From the NCBI GenBank assembly GCA_024235015.1, contig JACKNG010000008.1, positions 1 to 64,000 on the forward strand: a DNA stretch of 64,000 nucleotides, given 5' to 3'. Positions 50,834-59,917 of this stretch are shown here, piece after piece (the stretch's first letter is position 1; each line of letters begins with the position of its first letter). The notes beneath the pieces were generated by a model. The model did not search any database, had not been told where the DNA came from, and saw only the letters and a list, made by a program, of their open reading frames with translations. Made by a program: the position numbers and the translations under genes. Source of the stretch: Gammaproteobacteria bacterium (lineage in GTDB: Bacteria > Pseudomonadota > Gammaproteobacteria > Ga0077536).

Positions 50834-51144
50834 CACTTCCTCCTAACAACTCCAAAAGGACTAAGGCTTTTAGAAACGTGACCCTAAGCGCGTTGTGATT
50901 TCTTTCTGCCCCGCGCCCGTCGGCATCCCCCTACTCTTCCTGCCGGCCTGCACCCCGTCGGTGCGGCAAGGGCGGTATACGGAGCTTTTTCAAGCCAAGC
51001 GCGAGTCTACGGCAATCGATTTCGCGTGACAACACTTTTGCAACAAAAAAATCTCGGCCACGCCTGCATTTTTTCCTTTTGTTGCGAAATGGCTACATTC
51101 AGTCGCCACAGCGTCGTGGCGGCACGCCCGCGCTGTGCCGTCGA
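50834..51144 (-). promoter_or_regulatory. Porin upstream region with imperfect inverted repeat
   Basis: A 311-base gap upstream of the porin. It holds an inverted repeat, TTTTGCAACAAAA (51036-51048) against TTTTGTTGCGAAA (51077-51089), one mismatch in 13 and a 28-base loop, in an AT-rich patch. It lies about 55 bases after the stop of the preceding gene, so it could be a weak terminator for that gene or an operator for the porin. I see no convincing -35/-10 pair. Confidence 0.4.
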
Positions 51145-51456
51145 TCAGCCACCGCCCTTGTGGAAGGCCCGGTCGAAACGCACCATGAAGGCATCGACGT
51201 CGCCCGCCGCGAAGCCCTCGAAACGGAAGTCGAGATCGACGTAGGGAATACGGAGCAGGGCAATCCGGCGCTGGCGTTCGACCGACACCGTGACGTGCAG
51301 GTGCCGCCCGTCGGGCCAGTTCACCGTGGCGCCGTCCGCGCCGGCCTCGAGCGCGCACTGCCCCGCCTCGAACAGGCGCGGAAAGATGCGCCTGAAATCG
51401 GCCCGCGTGATGCCCATCTCCGGCCGCGTCCGTCGCTCCGCGCCCCCCGCCGTCAT
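51145..51456 (-). CDS. Small conserved-looking protein of unknown function
   Basis: A 103-residue protein starting at ATG 51456, which overlaps the stop of the TPR-sulfotransferase gene (ATGA). A second start at 51417 gives MGITRADFRRIFPRLFEAG, which looks more like a natural N-terminus. The core has three beta strands (ATVNWPDGRHLHVTVSVE, RIALLRIPYVDLDFRFEGF) and an alpha segment, no cysteines in a motif and no signal peptide. I do not recognise it; coupling suggests a role with the sulfotransferase. Confidence 0.65.
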   Translation of the reverse strand: MTAGGAERRTRPEMGITRADFRRIFPRLFEAGQCALEAGADGATVNWPDGRHLHVTVSVERQRRIALLRIPYVDLDFRFEGFAAGDVDAFMVRFDRAFHKGGG

Positions 51457-53480
51457 GCGCCGTTCCCGGGGGCCGGCGCGACCTCAGCGAGGTCGCCGAG
51501 TCCCTCGCACAAGACCCCAAGATGTTGGGCATAGCGGTGCCAGCGATCCCGACCAGTGGTATAGAGCGGTTCACGAACCTGCCACTGGCTGGCGGTCGTG
51601 ACGGTACGCCGGTTGCGGTGAAACTCGAGACAGGCCGGGTCCCAGGGCAGGCCCAGGAATGCGACCAGCCGACGTGCCTCGCCCTCGAGATCCGCGACCA
51701 CCCGTTCGTAGTCGACCTCGAGCATCGCCAACGGCAGGTGCTCGCGCCAATGCGCCATCACGCGTGTGTAGCCGGTATAGGCGGCGACGAGGTCGGCCTG
51801 GTCATGGGCATAGGGGTGCTTGCCGGCGAGTTCGTGGGTGTAGATCGAGAAGCAGGTCGCCACCGGGTCACGGCGACAGTGGATGACCCGGGCGCGGCTG
51901 AACGCCGCCGCGACGAGCCCGAGGTAGAGGAAGTTGTACGGCATCTTGTCGATGATGCGGTCAGCGTCGCCGCCATGGCTGCGCAGCAGTTCGAGGTAGG
52001 CCGGCGCCAGTGCGGTCAGCCGCTCCGCCTGGCCGGCGATGCAGCGCGGGAAACCCTGGCGGCTGCCCCAGGCACGCGGCAGCGCGCTGGCCTGCTCGGG
52101 GAAGAAAGTCAGCTCACCGGCGCCGTGCACGGCGCCGTGGGCGGCCAGGATCTGCTCGATCAGCGTGGTGCCTGATCGGGGCATGCCGACAATCAAGACC
52201 GGCGTATCGCTCGAGTCACGGCCCGCCCCGAGCGCGGCGAAGAAGCCGGCATCGAAGGTCGTGATGAGTTCGTCGACGAAACGCTCCTGCGCCGCGGCGT
52301 CGAAGCGCACGCGGCCACGGCGCAGCGTGTTGGCTGCGGCCCAGGCCGCGAAGGCTGCCTCGTTTTCGCCACACAGGTCGAGCAGGCGGCCACGCGCGTA
52401 GGCCATCTGGCCGCGCGCGAGCACGGCATTCTCCGCCAGCGACTTCTCCGCCGTCTCGATGCGCCGGGCCAGCGCGCGCGCCGCGGCCGGTTCGCGGGTC
52501 AGTTCGGCGAGGTTGCGCCAGGCGCTGCCGAGTGCCGGTTCGAGACCGAGCGCCCGTTCGAAACAGGCCGCGGCCTGCTCGCGGTCACCGTCCGCGGCCC
52601 AGGTCATCCCGAGGTTGTCGTGCGTGCCGGCGACCCCGGGGTCGAGTTCCAGTGCCTGTTCGAAACAGGCCCGCGCGGCGCCACTGCGACCGGCCGCGAA
52701 CCGGGCCAGGCCCAGCGCGTTGAGCAGGGGCACACTGGGTCCGCCGATGTCGAGCGCACGCTGGTAGGCGTGCTCGGCGGCGGCGGGCTCGCCGCGCTGG
52801 CGATGACAATCACCACGGCAGGCCCAGGCCATGGCGAGGCCGCTATCGAGTTCCGCGGCGCGAGTAAAGGCGGCCAGGGCCTCGTCGACGCGGCCCTGGG
52901 CCTGCAGGGCGAGGCCGAGGTTGAGATGGGCGGGGGCGAAATCCGGCTTCACGCCGACCAGGCGATGAAAGTGCTGGGCCGCTTCGCGCGCCTCACCCCG
53001 CTCGCGCAGCAGGTTGCCGAGATTGTTCAGGGCGTCGACGTAATCGGGGCGCGCCTTGAGCGCCTTGCGGTAGTACTTCTCGGCCTCGGCGCGGTTGGCA
53101 CCGGCGAGGCAGGCGTTGCCGAGATTGAACAGGGCCTCGGCGAAGCGCGGCCGCGCTTGCACGGCGCGTTCGAATTCGGCGCGGGCGGCGGCCGGGTCCC
53201 CACCCTGCAGCAGCGCCATACCGAGATTGTTGAGGAAGTCGGCATTGCCCGGTGCGATGGCCAGTGCGCGACGGATGAGGTCGGCGCCGGCAGCGAAGTT
53301 GCCGGTCTGGCAACCGATCACCCCGAGCATGTTGAGCGCGTCGGCGTGGTCCGGGGCCTGGCGCAGGACGTCGCGGTAGAGGAACTCGGCGCGTTGCAAC
53401 TGGCCTTCGCGGTGCAGACGCAGCGCGGTATCGAAGGATTGGGCGACAGCCGCGTCGCGCGGGGTCGACGGGCGGCTCAT
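51453..53480 (-). CDS. TPR-repeat sulfotransferase family protein
   Basis: A 675-residue two-part protein. Residues about 10-370 are some ten tetratricopeptide repeats (ADALNMLGVIGCQTGNFAAG, ADFLNNLGMALLQGGDPAAA, VDALNNLGNLLRERGEAREA and so on). Residues about 427-660 are a sulfotransferase domain with the PAPS-binding loop VGMPRSGTTLIEQIL near 431-445 and RVIHCRRDPVATCFS for the 3'-phosphate. Such bacterial fusions transfer sulfate to an unidentified acceptor bound by the TPR array. ATG 53480. No sulfate-activation gene is nearby. Confidence 0.9.
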   Translation of the reverse strand: MSRPSTPRDAAVAQSFDTALRLHREGQLQRAEFLYRDVLRQAPDHADALNMLGVIGCQTGNFAAGADLIRRALAIAPGNADFLNNLGMALLQGGDPAAARAEFERAVQARPRFAEALFNLGNACLAGANRAEAEKYYRKALKARPDYVDALNNLGNLLRERGEAREAAQHFHRLVGVKPDFAPAHLNLGLALQAQGRVDEALAAFTRAAELDSGLAMAWACRGDCHRQRGEPAAAEHAYQRALDIGGPSVPLLNALGLARFAAGRSGAARACFEQALELDPGVAGTHDNLGMTWAADGDREQAAACFERALGLEPALGSAWRNLAELTREPAAARALARRIETAEKSLAENAVLARGQMAYARGRLLDLCGENEAAFAAWAAANTLRRGRVRFDAAAQERFVDELITTFDAGFFAALGAGRDSSDTPVLIVGMPRSGTTLIEQILAAHGAVHGAGELTFFPEQASALPRAWGSRQGFPRCIAGQAERLTALAPAYLELLRSHGGDADRIIDKMPYNFLYLGLVAAAFSRARVIHCRRDPVATCFSIYTHELAGKHPYAHDQADLVAAYTGYTRVMAHWREHLPLAMLEVDYERVVADLEGEARRLVAFLGLPWDPACLEFHRNRRTVTTASQWQVREPLYTTGRDRWHRYAQHLGVLCEGLGDLAEVAPAPGNGA

Positions 53481-53651
53481 GGCCGGCGCCCGCCGCGGCG
53501 CCGACCGGGCAGGCTTCGCAGCAGTCGGTGCGGCCCCCCGGAGGCGAGGCACGCAGCGTTCGGGAAGCGCCGCTCGCCCGCGGAGAATGTGCACCGCGGG
53601 ACGGCGCACACCGCCGCGTACGGGCGGCGCGGCCGTGCTCGCAGCCTCTTC

Positions 53652-53903
53652 TCAGCCGCCGGCGACGGGCGGCCACATGGCCAGCACGTCGCCCGCGCGG
53701 AAGATCGCTTCGTCGCGTTGTTCGGGTTCGACATACAGGCCGTTGATGAGTATGAGGTGCGCCTCGCCACGTGGCACATGATAACGATCCAGGACCTCGT
53801 GCACGGAAGCGCCGTCGGGGATCTCGATCTCGATGACGTTGCGCACGGCCTCGGGCGGCAGGTAGCGCGCCAGCGAGGCGTAGAGCTTGAGCGTGATCTT
53901 CAC
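53652..53903 (-). CDS. MoaD/ThiS-like sulfur carrier of the tungsten enzyme cluster
   Basis: An 83-residue ubiquitin-like protein ending PPVAGG. It resembles MoaD but differs from the MoaD at 40.4 kb (longer, different core: VRNVIEIEIPDGASVHEVLD). MoaD-like genes accompany the W-containing aldehyde oxidoreductase in the aor operon of Aromatoleum and relatives. A dedicated carrier would make the tungstopterin. It follows the FAD subunit gene by 61 bases. The GG tail is intact, so activity is likely. Confidence 0.85.
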   Translation of the reverse strand: MKITLKLYASLARYLPPEAVRNVIEIEIPDGASVHEVLDRYHVPRGEAHLILINGLYVEPEQRDEAIFRAGDVLAMWPPVAGG

Positions 53904-53964
53904 GGCATTCGTCTGCCCGCGGTCCCCGCCCCCGCGAGCCGCGGGCGCGCGGGGCGGCCGCCGC

Positions 53965-55233
53965 TCAGCGCAGCACGGCGGCGTTGAATCCGATCGCCTG
54001 GGTCGAGGCGAGGTAGGCCTCCATCAGGCGCGTCGGGTCACTGACCAGGCGCTGTTTCCACACCCCCAGGCGCGTCTTGCTCTGGATCAGCCCGCGCAAC
54101 ACGCCGACGTGTTCGGTGAGACCGATGCTGGTGGCGCCGACGAGGACGTCGTCGGCGAACTGCAGGTTGAGATAGCGATGGCGCGCGGGGTTGAGCAATT
54201 CGGCCGCATCGCCGCCATCCTGCCCCATCCACAGGCCGAACGAACTCGAGATGAGGCCCAGCGTGTCGAGCACGTTCATGTTGACGCAGCCGCGATGCAG
54301 GGCGCGCTCGCGACCGACCATGTTGCGCGCGGCGAGCTGGCCATGGTCGACCGCGGTCGGCTGGATCGCCTGCACCGAGTAGTCCCCGGTGGAGAAGTCG
54401 ATGCCCTGGGCGACGTCGCCGGCGGCATAGACGTCGGCGTCGCTGGTGCGCATGTGGCGATCGACCAGGATGCCGTGGTCGGTCTTGATGCCGGAGTCGG
54501 CGACCAGCTCGAGGTTGGGACGTACGCCGGTGGCCGAGACCACGAGGTCGGCGGCGATGCTCTCACCCGATTTCAATGCCACGCGCAGGGCGCCGTCGTG
54601 AGCCTCGATGCCGGTGACCTGCATCGAGGTGTGGACCTTGACCCCGCGGCTCTCGCACCAGTCCTTGATCATGTTGCCCGCGGTGTCGTTCATCATGCGC
54701 GGGACCATGCGGTCCTCCATCTCGACCACCGTGAGCTCGGCGCCGCTGCGCGCCAGCGCCTCGAGGATGATGCAGCCGATGAAACCCGCCCCCATCAGCA
54801 CCACCCGCGCGCCGGGCTTGGCCGTGGCCGCGATGCGGCGCGCATCGGCGAGGGTCCAGCAGGACGTCACGCCGTCGAGGTCGATACCCGGGATGGGCGG
54901 CGCCACGGGCCGCGAGCCGGTGGCGACGAGGAGCTTGTCGTAGGCCAGCGTCGCGCCGTCGGCCAGGGTCAGGGCATGCGCCTTCGGGTCGAGCGCGGTG
55001 ACGCGCTGCTGGACGAGGTCGATACCGCGCGCGGCGTAATGGTTGGCGGTCTTGCGCAGATGCGTACCCGCCTCCCCGATCTGCTTGATCAGGAAGTAGG
55101 GAATCGCCATGCGCGAGTACGGCGGTTCGGGCTCGTCGCCGACCAGGGTGACGGTCGCCGCCGGATCGAGCTTGCGCAGGGTTTCCGCGGCGACCACGCC
55201 GGACGGGCCGGCTCCGATGACTACGTGACGCAT
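53965..55233 (-). CDS. FAD/NAD(P)-dependent oxidoreductase subunit (AorC-like)
   Basis: A 422-residue pyridine-nucleotide-disulphide-fold flavoprotein. The FAD motif is VIGAGPSGVVAAETL near residue 5, the NAD motif is VLMGAGFIGCIILEAL near 149, and the second FAD motif is DVYAAGDVAQG. It lacks a redox-active CxxC, so it is not a disulfide reductase. In the aor cluster such a subunit passes electrons from the Fe-S subunit to NAD+. It is 23 bases downstream of the tungsten subunit. ATG 55233 has GGAGA 9 bases ahead; GTG 55260 would overlap the previous stop. Confidence 0.88.
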   Translation of the reverse strand: MRHVVIGAGPSGVVAAETLRKLDPAATVTLVGDEPEPPYSRMAIPYFLIKQIGEAGTHLRKTANHYAARGIDLVQQRVTALDPKAHALTLADGATLAYDKLLVATGSRPVAPPIPGIDLDGVTSCWTLADARRIAATAKPGARVVLMGAGFIGCIILEALARSGAELTVVEMEDRMVPRMMNDTAGNMIKDWCESRGVKVHTSMQVTGIEAHDGALRVALKSGESIAADLVVSATGVRPNLELVADSGIKTDHGILVDRHMRTSDADVYAAGDVAQGIDFSTGDYSVQAIQPTAVDHGQLAARNMVGRERALHRGCVNMNVLDTLGLISSSFGLWMGQDGGDAAELLNPARHRYLNLQFADDVLVGATSIGLTEHVGVLRGLIQSKTRLGVWKQRLVSDPTRLMEAYLASTQAIGFNAAVLR

Positions 55234-55256
55234 GGCTGCTGGTCTCCGCTGCTCAC

Positions 55257-57107
55257 TCACAAACCGAGGCGCTGCCTGGTCTCGTCGGTCGGCGCCCCTT
55301 CGGGCGTCCAGCCGCGCGCCGCGTAGTACAGCGGCAGCATTTCGTCGAGGCGGTTGACCATGCCCTTGGCCGGACCGGTCTTGGCGGCGTCCTTGAGCAG
55401 GCGCTTGGGCAAGGTGTCGTCGGCCTTGCTCAAGCCCGCGTCGAGGTTGAACTGGCGCTCCAGGTTCCAGATGCGCTCACCGGCCTCGAGCATGCTCTCC
55501 GACGTCCAGCCGCCCTCGCAGGCGGCATCGACCTGGGGTGCGATGTCCTCCAGGGTCCAGCCGAAGGTGGTGAACACGCAGAGCCCCGTCGAGTCGACTG
55601 CCGCAGTGGCGTCCTGGAAGGCTTTCACCAGTTCCGGCTTGCCCTCGGTGGACAGCGGGTCGGTCTTGACCGGCACGCCCATGATCTCCGACGACACCGT
55701 GTAGCCGCGCAGGTGGCAGGCGCCGCGGTTGGAGGTGGCGTAGGCCAGCCCCATGCCCTGGATGCCGCGCGGGTCGTAGGCCGGGAACTCCTGGCCCTTG
55801 ACCGTCATCGACAGGTCCGGGTGGCCGTACTTCTCGCACAGGCGCTTGGAACCGAGCGCGAGATCACGCCCGAAGCCCTCGCCCGTGGCGACGAGTTCGG
55901 CGGCCTTGGTCAGCGCCTCGGCCGAGCCGAAACGGAATTCGATGCCGCCGGTGTGCTCGGTGGTGATGGCGCCGAGGTCGAACAGTTCCATCGCCGCGGC
56001 GACCGTCGAGCCGAACGAGATCGGGTCCATGCCGTCCTCGTTGCAGACGAAGTTGGCGTAGGTCAGCGCGTCGAGGTCGTCGACCCCGGTATCGCAGCCG
56101 AGCGCCCACGCCGCCTCGTACTCGAGGCCGCCCGAGGCGTGCATGTACTCGGGCTTGTTCTGGATCGTGTAGTGCTGCGGATCGATGGTGGAAATACGCC
56201 CGCAGGCGATGGTGCAGCCGAAGCAGGCGGCATTGGTCACCAGGTTCGGCTTGCCGTCGCTCTCGCGCGGCTCGAGCATGGCCTCGGCCGAGATGCGGTG
56301 CGCACCCTCGAACTGCACGTCGCGCATGTTGCGGGTCGGCATCGCGCCAACCTCGTTGATGACGTTCATCAGGACCTGCGTCCCCATGGCCGGCAGGCCC
56401 TGGCCGGTGACGGCATTCTCGGCCAGCGTCTTCTTGCCGGCCGCGGTGGCCTGGAAGAAGGCCTTGGGATCGCGCACGTTGCCGACGCCCTTGGTGCCGC
56501 GCACCACCACGGCCTTGAGATGCTTCGATGCCATCACCGTGCCGACCCCGGAACGCCCGGCCGCCCGGTGCAGGTCGTTGACCACCGCCGAGTAGAGGCA
56601 ACCCTGCTCGGCGGCACGGCCGACGCAGGCGATGCGGATGAGCGGGTCCTGGTACTTGGTGTGCAGGTACTCGTCGGCTTCCCAGATCGACTTGCCCCAG
56701 ATGTCGCCCGCCGGGCACAGCTCGGCCTGGTCGTTCTCCAGGTAGAGGTAGACCGGTTCGGCGGCACGACCCTCGAAGATGATCATGTCCCAGCCGGCCT
56801 GCTTGAGCTCGGCGCCGATGAAGCCGCCCGAGTTCGAACAGGCCACCGCACCGGTCAGCGGGCTCTTGGTGATTACCGAGTAACGCCCGCCGGTCGCCGC
56901 CATGGTGCCGGTCAGCGGGCCGGTCGCCATGATCAGCTTGTTGTCCGGTGACAGGGCATCGACCTTGGGGTCGATTTCCTCGCACAGGTACTTGGTCGCG
57001 AGTCCGCGCTGGCCGATGTATTTCATCGCCCATTCCATGTTCAGCGGCTCCTCGACGCAGGTGCCGGCCGTGAGGTTGACGCGCAGGAGTCTACGTTGCC
57101 ATGCCAT
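55257..57107 (-). CDS. Tungsten-containing aldehyde:ferredoxin oxidoreductase subunit (AorB-like)
   Basis: A 616-residue protein of the AOR family. It oxidises aldehydes to carboxylic acids with a W-bis-pyranopterin and one [4Fe-4S] cluster. The cluster ligands are Cys295, 298 and 302 (ACFGCTIACG) plus Cys510 in DSTGLC. Pterin-binding regions are near 69-100 (ATGGRYSVITKSPLTGA) and YDPRGIQGMGLAYATSNRGAC. AGAGGAGA precedes ATG 57107. Order ferredoxin, AOR, FAD subunit, MoaD-like matches the aor operon of Aromatoleum. W versus Mo cannot be proved from sequence, but this family is essentially W-dependent, and tupBC are in the window. Confidence 0.95.
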   Translation of the reverse strand: MAWQRRLLRVNLTAGTCVEEPLNMEWAMKYIGQRGLATKYLCEEIDPKVDALSPDNKLIMATGPLTGTMAATGGRYSVITKSPLTGAVACSNSGGFIGAELKQAGWDMIIFEGRAAEPVYLYLENDQAELCPAGDIWGKSIWEADEYLHTKYQDPLIRIACVGRAAEQGCLYSAVVNDLHRAAGRSGVGTVMASKHLKAVVVRGTKGVGNVRDPKAFFQATAAGKKTLAENAVTGQGLPAMGTQVLMNVINEVGAMPTRNMRDVQFEGAHRISAEAMLEPRESDGKPNLVTNAACFGCTIACGRISTIDPQHYTIQNKPEYMHASGGLEYEAAWALGCDTGVDDLDALTYANFVCNEDGMDPISFGSTVAAAMELFDLGAITTEHTGGIEFRFGSAEALTKAAELVATGEGFGRDLALGSKRLCEKYGHPDLSMTVKGQEFPAYDPRGIQGMGLAYATSNRGACHLRGYTVSSEIMGVPVKTDPLSTEGKPELVKAFQDATAAVDSTGLCVFTTFGWTLEDIAPQVDAACEGGWTSESMLEAGERIWNLERQFNLDAGLSKADDTLPKRLLKDAAKTGPAKGMVNRLDEMLPLYYAARGWTPEGAPTDETRQRLGL

Positions 57108-57139
57108 GTCCGCTTCTCCTCTGCTGGTAGCGCGGGCGA

Positions 57140-57607
57140 TCAGCCCTGGGGAATGGTTTGCGCGGCGTGTGCGCGCATCCGCTCGAGCCCGGTGTGCTGG
57201 GCATCGACGTAGGTGATGGCCGCCGTGGGGCAGGCCTCGGCGCAGGCCGGTTCGCCGCCGCACAGGTCGCACTTGATGACCTTGCCGGAATCGGCGTTGT
57301 AATTGACCGTGCCGAAGGGGCAGGCGATGGTGCATACCTTGCAGCCGACGCAGACGTCCTCGATGACCTCTTTCGCCCCGGTTGCCTCGTTCACCACGAT
57401 GGCTTCGACGGGGCAGGCGTGCATGCACCAGGCCTCGGCGCACTGCGAGCACGTATAGGGTGCGAAACGGCCCTCGTCATGGAACGTGAAGACCTTGATG
57501 CGTGACTTGGACGGATTGAACAGGCCTTCGTTCTCGTAAGAACAGGCCATCTCGCATTGCAGGCAGCCGGTGCACTTCTCGGGTTCGAGTTGCAGCGCTT
57601 TGAGCAT
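57140..57607 (-). CDS. Four-cluster ferredoxin subunit (AorA-like)
   Basis: A 155-residue polyferredoxin with 16 cysteines for four [4Fe-4S] clusters: 12, 15, 18, 22; 53, 56, 61, 65; 86, 89, 92, 96; 113, 116, 122, 126. The HycB-type arrangement is that of the small electron-transfer subunit of bacterial AOR. It would take electrons from the tungsten subunit, 32 bases downstream, and give them to the FAD subunit. GGAGGAGG lies 10 bases before ATG 57607. First gene of the operon. Confidence 0.94.
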   Translation of the reverse strand: MLKALQLEPEKCTGCLQCEMACSYENEGLFNPSKSRIKVFTFHDEGRFAPYTCSQCAEAWCMHACPVEAIVVNEATGAKEVIEDVCVGCKVCTIACPFGTVNYNADSGKVIKCDLCGGEPACAEACPTAAITYVDAQHTGLERMRAHAAQTIPQG

Positions 57608-57921
57608 CGTCGACCTCCTCCAGGTGAAGCAACGCCGCGCGTTGCCGGCGCGCGGCCCGCCGCGGTTCCGCGGCATGGCCGGCCGCGCGGGAAGATTTCC
57701 CGTCCTTTGCACACCAGCCTGCCCAAGCAATCGAGGAACCGCTCGCTTAGAATACGGTGCTCGATTCAAAACCTGCACCGCTCAACCAGACTAGCGACAT
57801 TGTGCACAAAAGACCAGCATTCGCCGAGGGCATGCAGTCGGCCTGCCGCCTCGGAACGAAGCCGGTCCCGCGACGTCTATCGGTTATCGAGCGTCGATCC
57901 CTGCGCCACGAGGATTCCACC
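57608..57921. promoter_or_regulatory. Divergent control region between the aor operon and the PQQ-linked binding protein gene
   Basis: A 314-base gap with no gene I can support. TAGAAT at 57748-57753 is a possible plus-strand -10 box without a clear -35. An in-frame extension from 57757 to the binding protein has no signal-peptide logic and is treated as leader. No obvious operator palindrome seen. Confidence 0.35.
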
Positions 57922-58749
57922 ATGCCCACGACTGCACGGGCCCGCCCGCATCATCGCTTCCGTTCACCCGTGGGGGCCCTGTTGCTGACCCTGATCGGCC
58001 TCGCATCGAGCAGCGTCGCGACGGCACTCGAGGTGCGCATCGCCTTTATCGGTGACCAGGACGGTGACGGCTGGCGCGGCGCCGCGCAGGGCATCGCCGA
58101 GGCCAACGCCCAGGGCAGGTTCCTTGGCCTCCACTACACCCTCGAACCCAGCGCCGGCCCCGCCGTCGACGCCGACGTCAGCGCCATCGTCACCGCGGTC
58201 GCGGCCGAACGCCTGGCCCCGATCGCGGCGGCCAACCCGGGGCGCGCGGTCATCAACGTCGCCGCTGCGGACGACGAACTGCGCGCCGACTGCGTGCCCA
58301 ACCTGCTGCATACCCTGCCCAGTTACGCCATGCGCGACGACGCGGAAACGCAGTGGCGCCGCAAGCACCCCGAGAGCGAGGCGGTCGCACAGGCCTGGCA
58401 CGCCGATTTCGAGAAGTACGCCGCCGCCCAGCTCAACAAGCGCTACCAGGCGGGCGCCGGTCGCCCCATGAGCGACGAGGCCTGGGCCGGCTGGGCGGCG
58501 ACCAAGGCCGTCGCCGACGTCATCGCGCGCGACCAGCGGGTCGAACCCGCCGCCCTGCTCGACAGCCTGCACGGCGACATCGCCTTCGACGGCCAGAAGG
58601 GCGCCGAGATGAGCTTCCGCGACACCGGCCAGTTGCGCCAACCATTGTTGCTGGTCGAAGGCGGCCGCATCGTCGGCGAAGCGCCGGTGCGCGGTGTCGT
58701 CGACACCGAGAATCTCGACAGCCTGGGTCTGCCCAGCTGCCTCAAGTAG
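57922..58749 (+). CDS. Shortened ABC-type substrate-binding protein of the PQQ-dependent alcohol dehydrogenase system
   Basis: A 275-residue periplasmic protein. After a signal peptide (about residues 15-35, ALLLTLIGLASSSVATA) comes VRIAFIGDQDGD. AVINVAAADDELRADCVPNLLHTLPSYAMRDDA, LNKRYQAGAGRPMSDEAWAGWAATKAVADVI and GHLF-like LHGDIAFDGQKG match the PQQ-associated binding protein family. From memory the family is about 340 residues; this one appears to lack some 70-100 residues after SYAMRDDA. No partner permease or ATPase lies nearby. It may therefore be a binding or scaffold protein. ATG 57922. Confidence 0.75.
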   Translation: MPTTARARPHHRFRSPVGALLLTLIGLASSSVATALEVRIAFIGDQDGDGWRGAAQGIAEANAQGRFLGLHYTLEPSAGPAVDADVSAIVTAVAAERLAPIAAANPGRAVINVAAADDELRADCVPNLLHTLPSYAMRDDAETQWRRKHPESEAVAQAWHADFEKYAAAQLNKRYQAGAGRPMSDEAWAGWAATKAVADVIARDQRVEPAALLDSLHGDIAFDGQKGAEMSFRDTGQLRQPLLLVEGGRIVGEAPVRGVVDTENLDSLGLPSCLK

Positions 58750-58797
58750 CGCGCCACGGCCAGCGCCACATCCCAACCCAGCCGAGGACCCCCGACC

Positions 58798-59742
58798 ATG
58801 CGTGCACTGTTCTGCCTGCTCCTCCTCCTGCTCTCGCCCCTCGTCGACGCCGCCACCGGCCGCGTGTTCGTCAGCAACGAACAGGACGACAGCGTCAGCG
58901 TCATCGACAGCGCGACCAACGAAGTCATCAAGACCATCCCGGTCGGCAAGCGACCGCGCGGCGTCGGCATCGCGCCGGACGGCAGCGCCGTCTACGTCGC
59001 GGTCAGCGGCGACAACGTCATCGCCGTCATCGACCCGCACACCCTGGAGGTCGTGCGCACCTTCCCCAGCGGTGACGACCCGGAAGCCTTCGCCGTGCAT
59101 CCCAACGGCAACATCTACATTTCCAACGAGGAGGACGCCAAGGCCTCGGTGCTGAACCCGGCCACCGGCGAGCTGGTGGCAGAAATCGAGGTCGGCATCG
59201 AGCCCGAGGGCGTGGCCATCTCGCCCGACGGCTCGCGCGTCATCGTCACCAGCGAATCGACCAACATGCTGCATATCATCGGCGTGCCGGAACACGAGAT
59301 CGTGGCCAACATCGTGGTCGGTGCGCGACCGCGCGCGGCGACCTTCAGCGCGGATGGCAGCACTGCCTACGCGACCTCGGAAATCAGTGGCGAAGTCAAG
59401 AAGATCGACGTCGCCAGCGGCAAGATCCTCGGTCGCATGCCACTCGCCGACGACAAGGCCAAGCCCAAGGACGTCCTGGTCAGCCGCGATGGCCGGCAGC
59501 TCTACGTCGCCGGCGGACGCGCCAATCGCATCTTCGTGCTCGATGCCAATTCGCTCGAGATCATCAAGGCCATACCGGTCGGCAAGCGCGTGTGGGGACT
59601 GGCCTTGAGCCGCGACGGCAAGCGCCTCTACACCACCGACGGCGTCGACCACCAGGTCTCGGTCATCGACACCGGCGCGCTGGACGTCGTCGCCACGGTG
59701 CCGGTCGGCAAGTTTCCCTGGGGCGTGGCCATCGACGACTGA
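58798..59742 (+). CDS. YVTN-repeat beta-propeller, PQQ-catabolism-associated
   Basis: A 314-residue exported seven-bladed propeller. Signal peptide is residues 1-18. Repeats of the type VSVIDSATNEVIKTIPVGKRPRG recur about every 42 residues. It is the type found beside quinoprotein alcohol dehydrogenases and the preceding binding protein (PQQ-dependent catabolism-associated beta-propeller family). Role unknown, possibly an assembly or sensing partner in the periplasm. It lies 48 bases after the binding protein, likely the same operon. Confidence 0.9.
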   Translation: MRALFCLLLLLLSPLVDAATGRVFVSNEQDDSVSVIDSATNEVIKTIPVGKRPRGVGIAPDGSAVYVAVSGDNVIAVIDPHTLEVVRTFPSGDDPEAFAVHPNGNIYISNEEDAKASVLNPATGELVAEIEVGIEPEGVAISPDGSRVIVTSESTNMLHIIGVPEHEIVANIVVGARPRAATFSADGSTAYATSEISGEVKKIDVASGKILGRMPLADDKAKPKDVLVSRDGRQLYVAGGRANRIFVLDANSLEIIKAIPVGKRVWGLALSRDGKRLYTTDGVDHQVSVIDTGALDVVATVPVGKFPWGVAIDD

Positions 59743-59917
59743 GCCCCCGCCTCCGGCGGCGTGGCGGCGCCCCGTCGCCGCGCGGGTCGTCCGCTCGGCA
59801 TGGTTCGCCGCGACGGCCCGCCGTGCCCGGGAACGTCGGCATGAGACGGGCAAGCAACCGTCGTCGCCGCCGCCACCCTCGCTCACACGGCAGGCGGCGC
59901 CAGGCCCGGTGCGCAGC

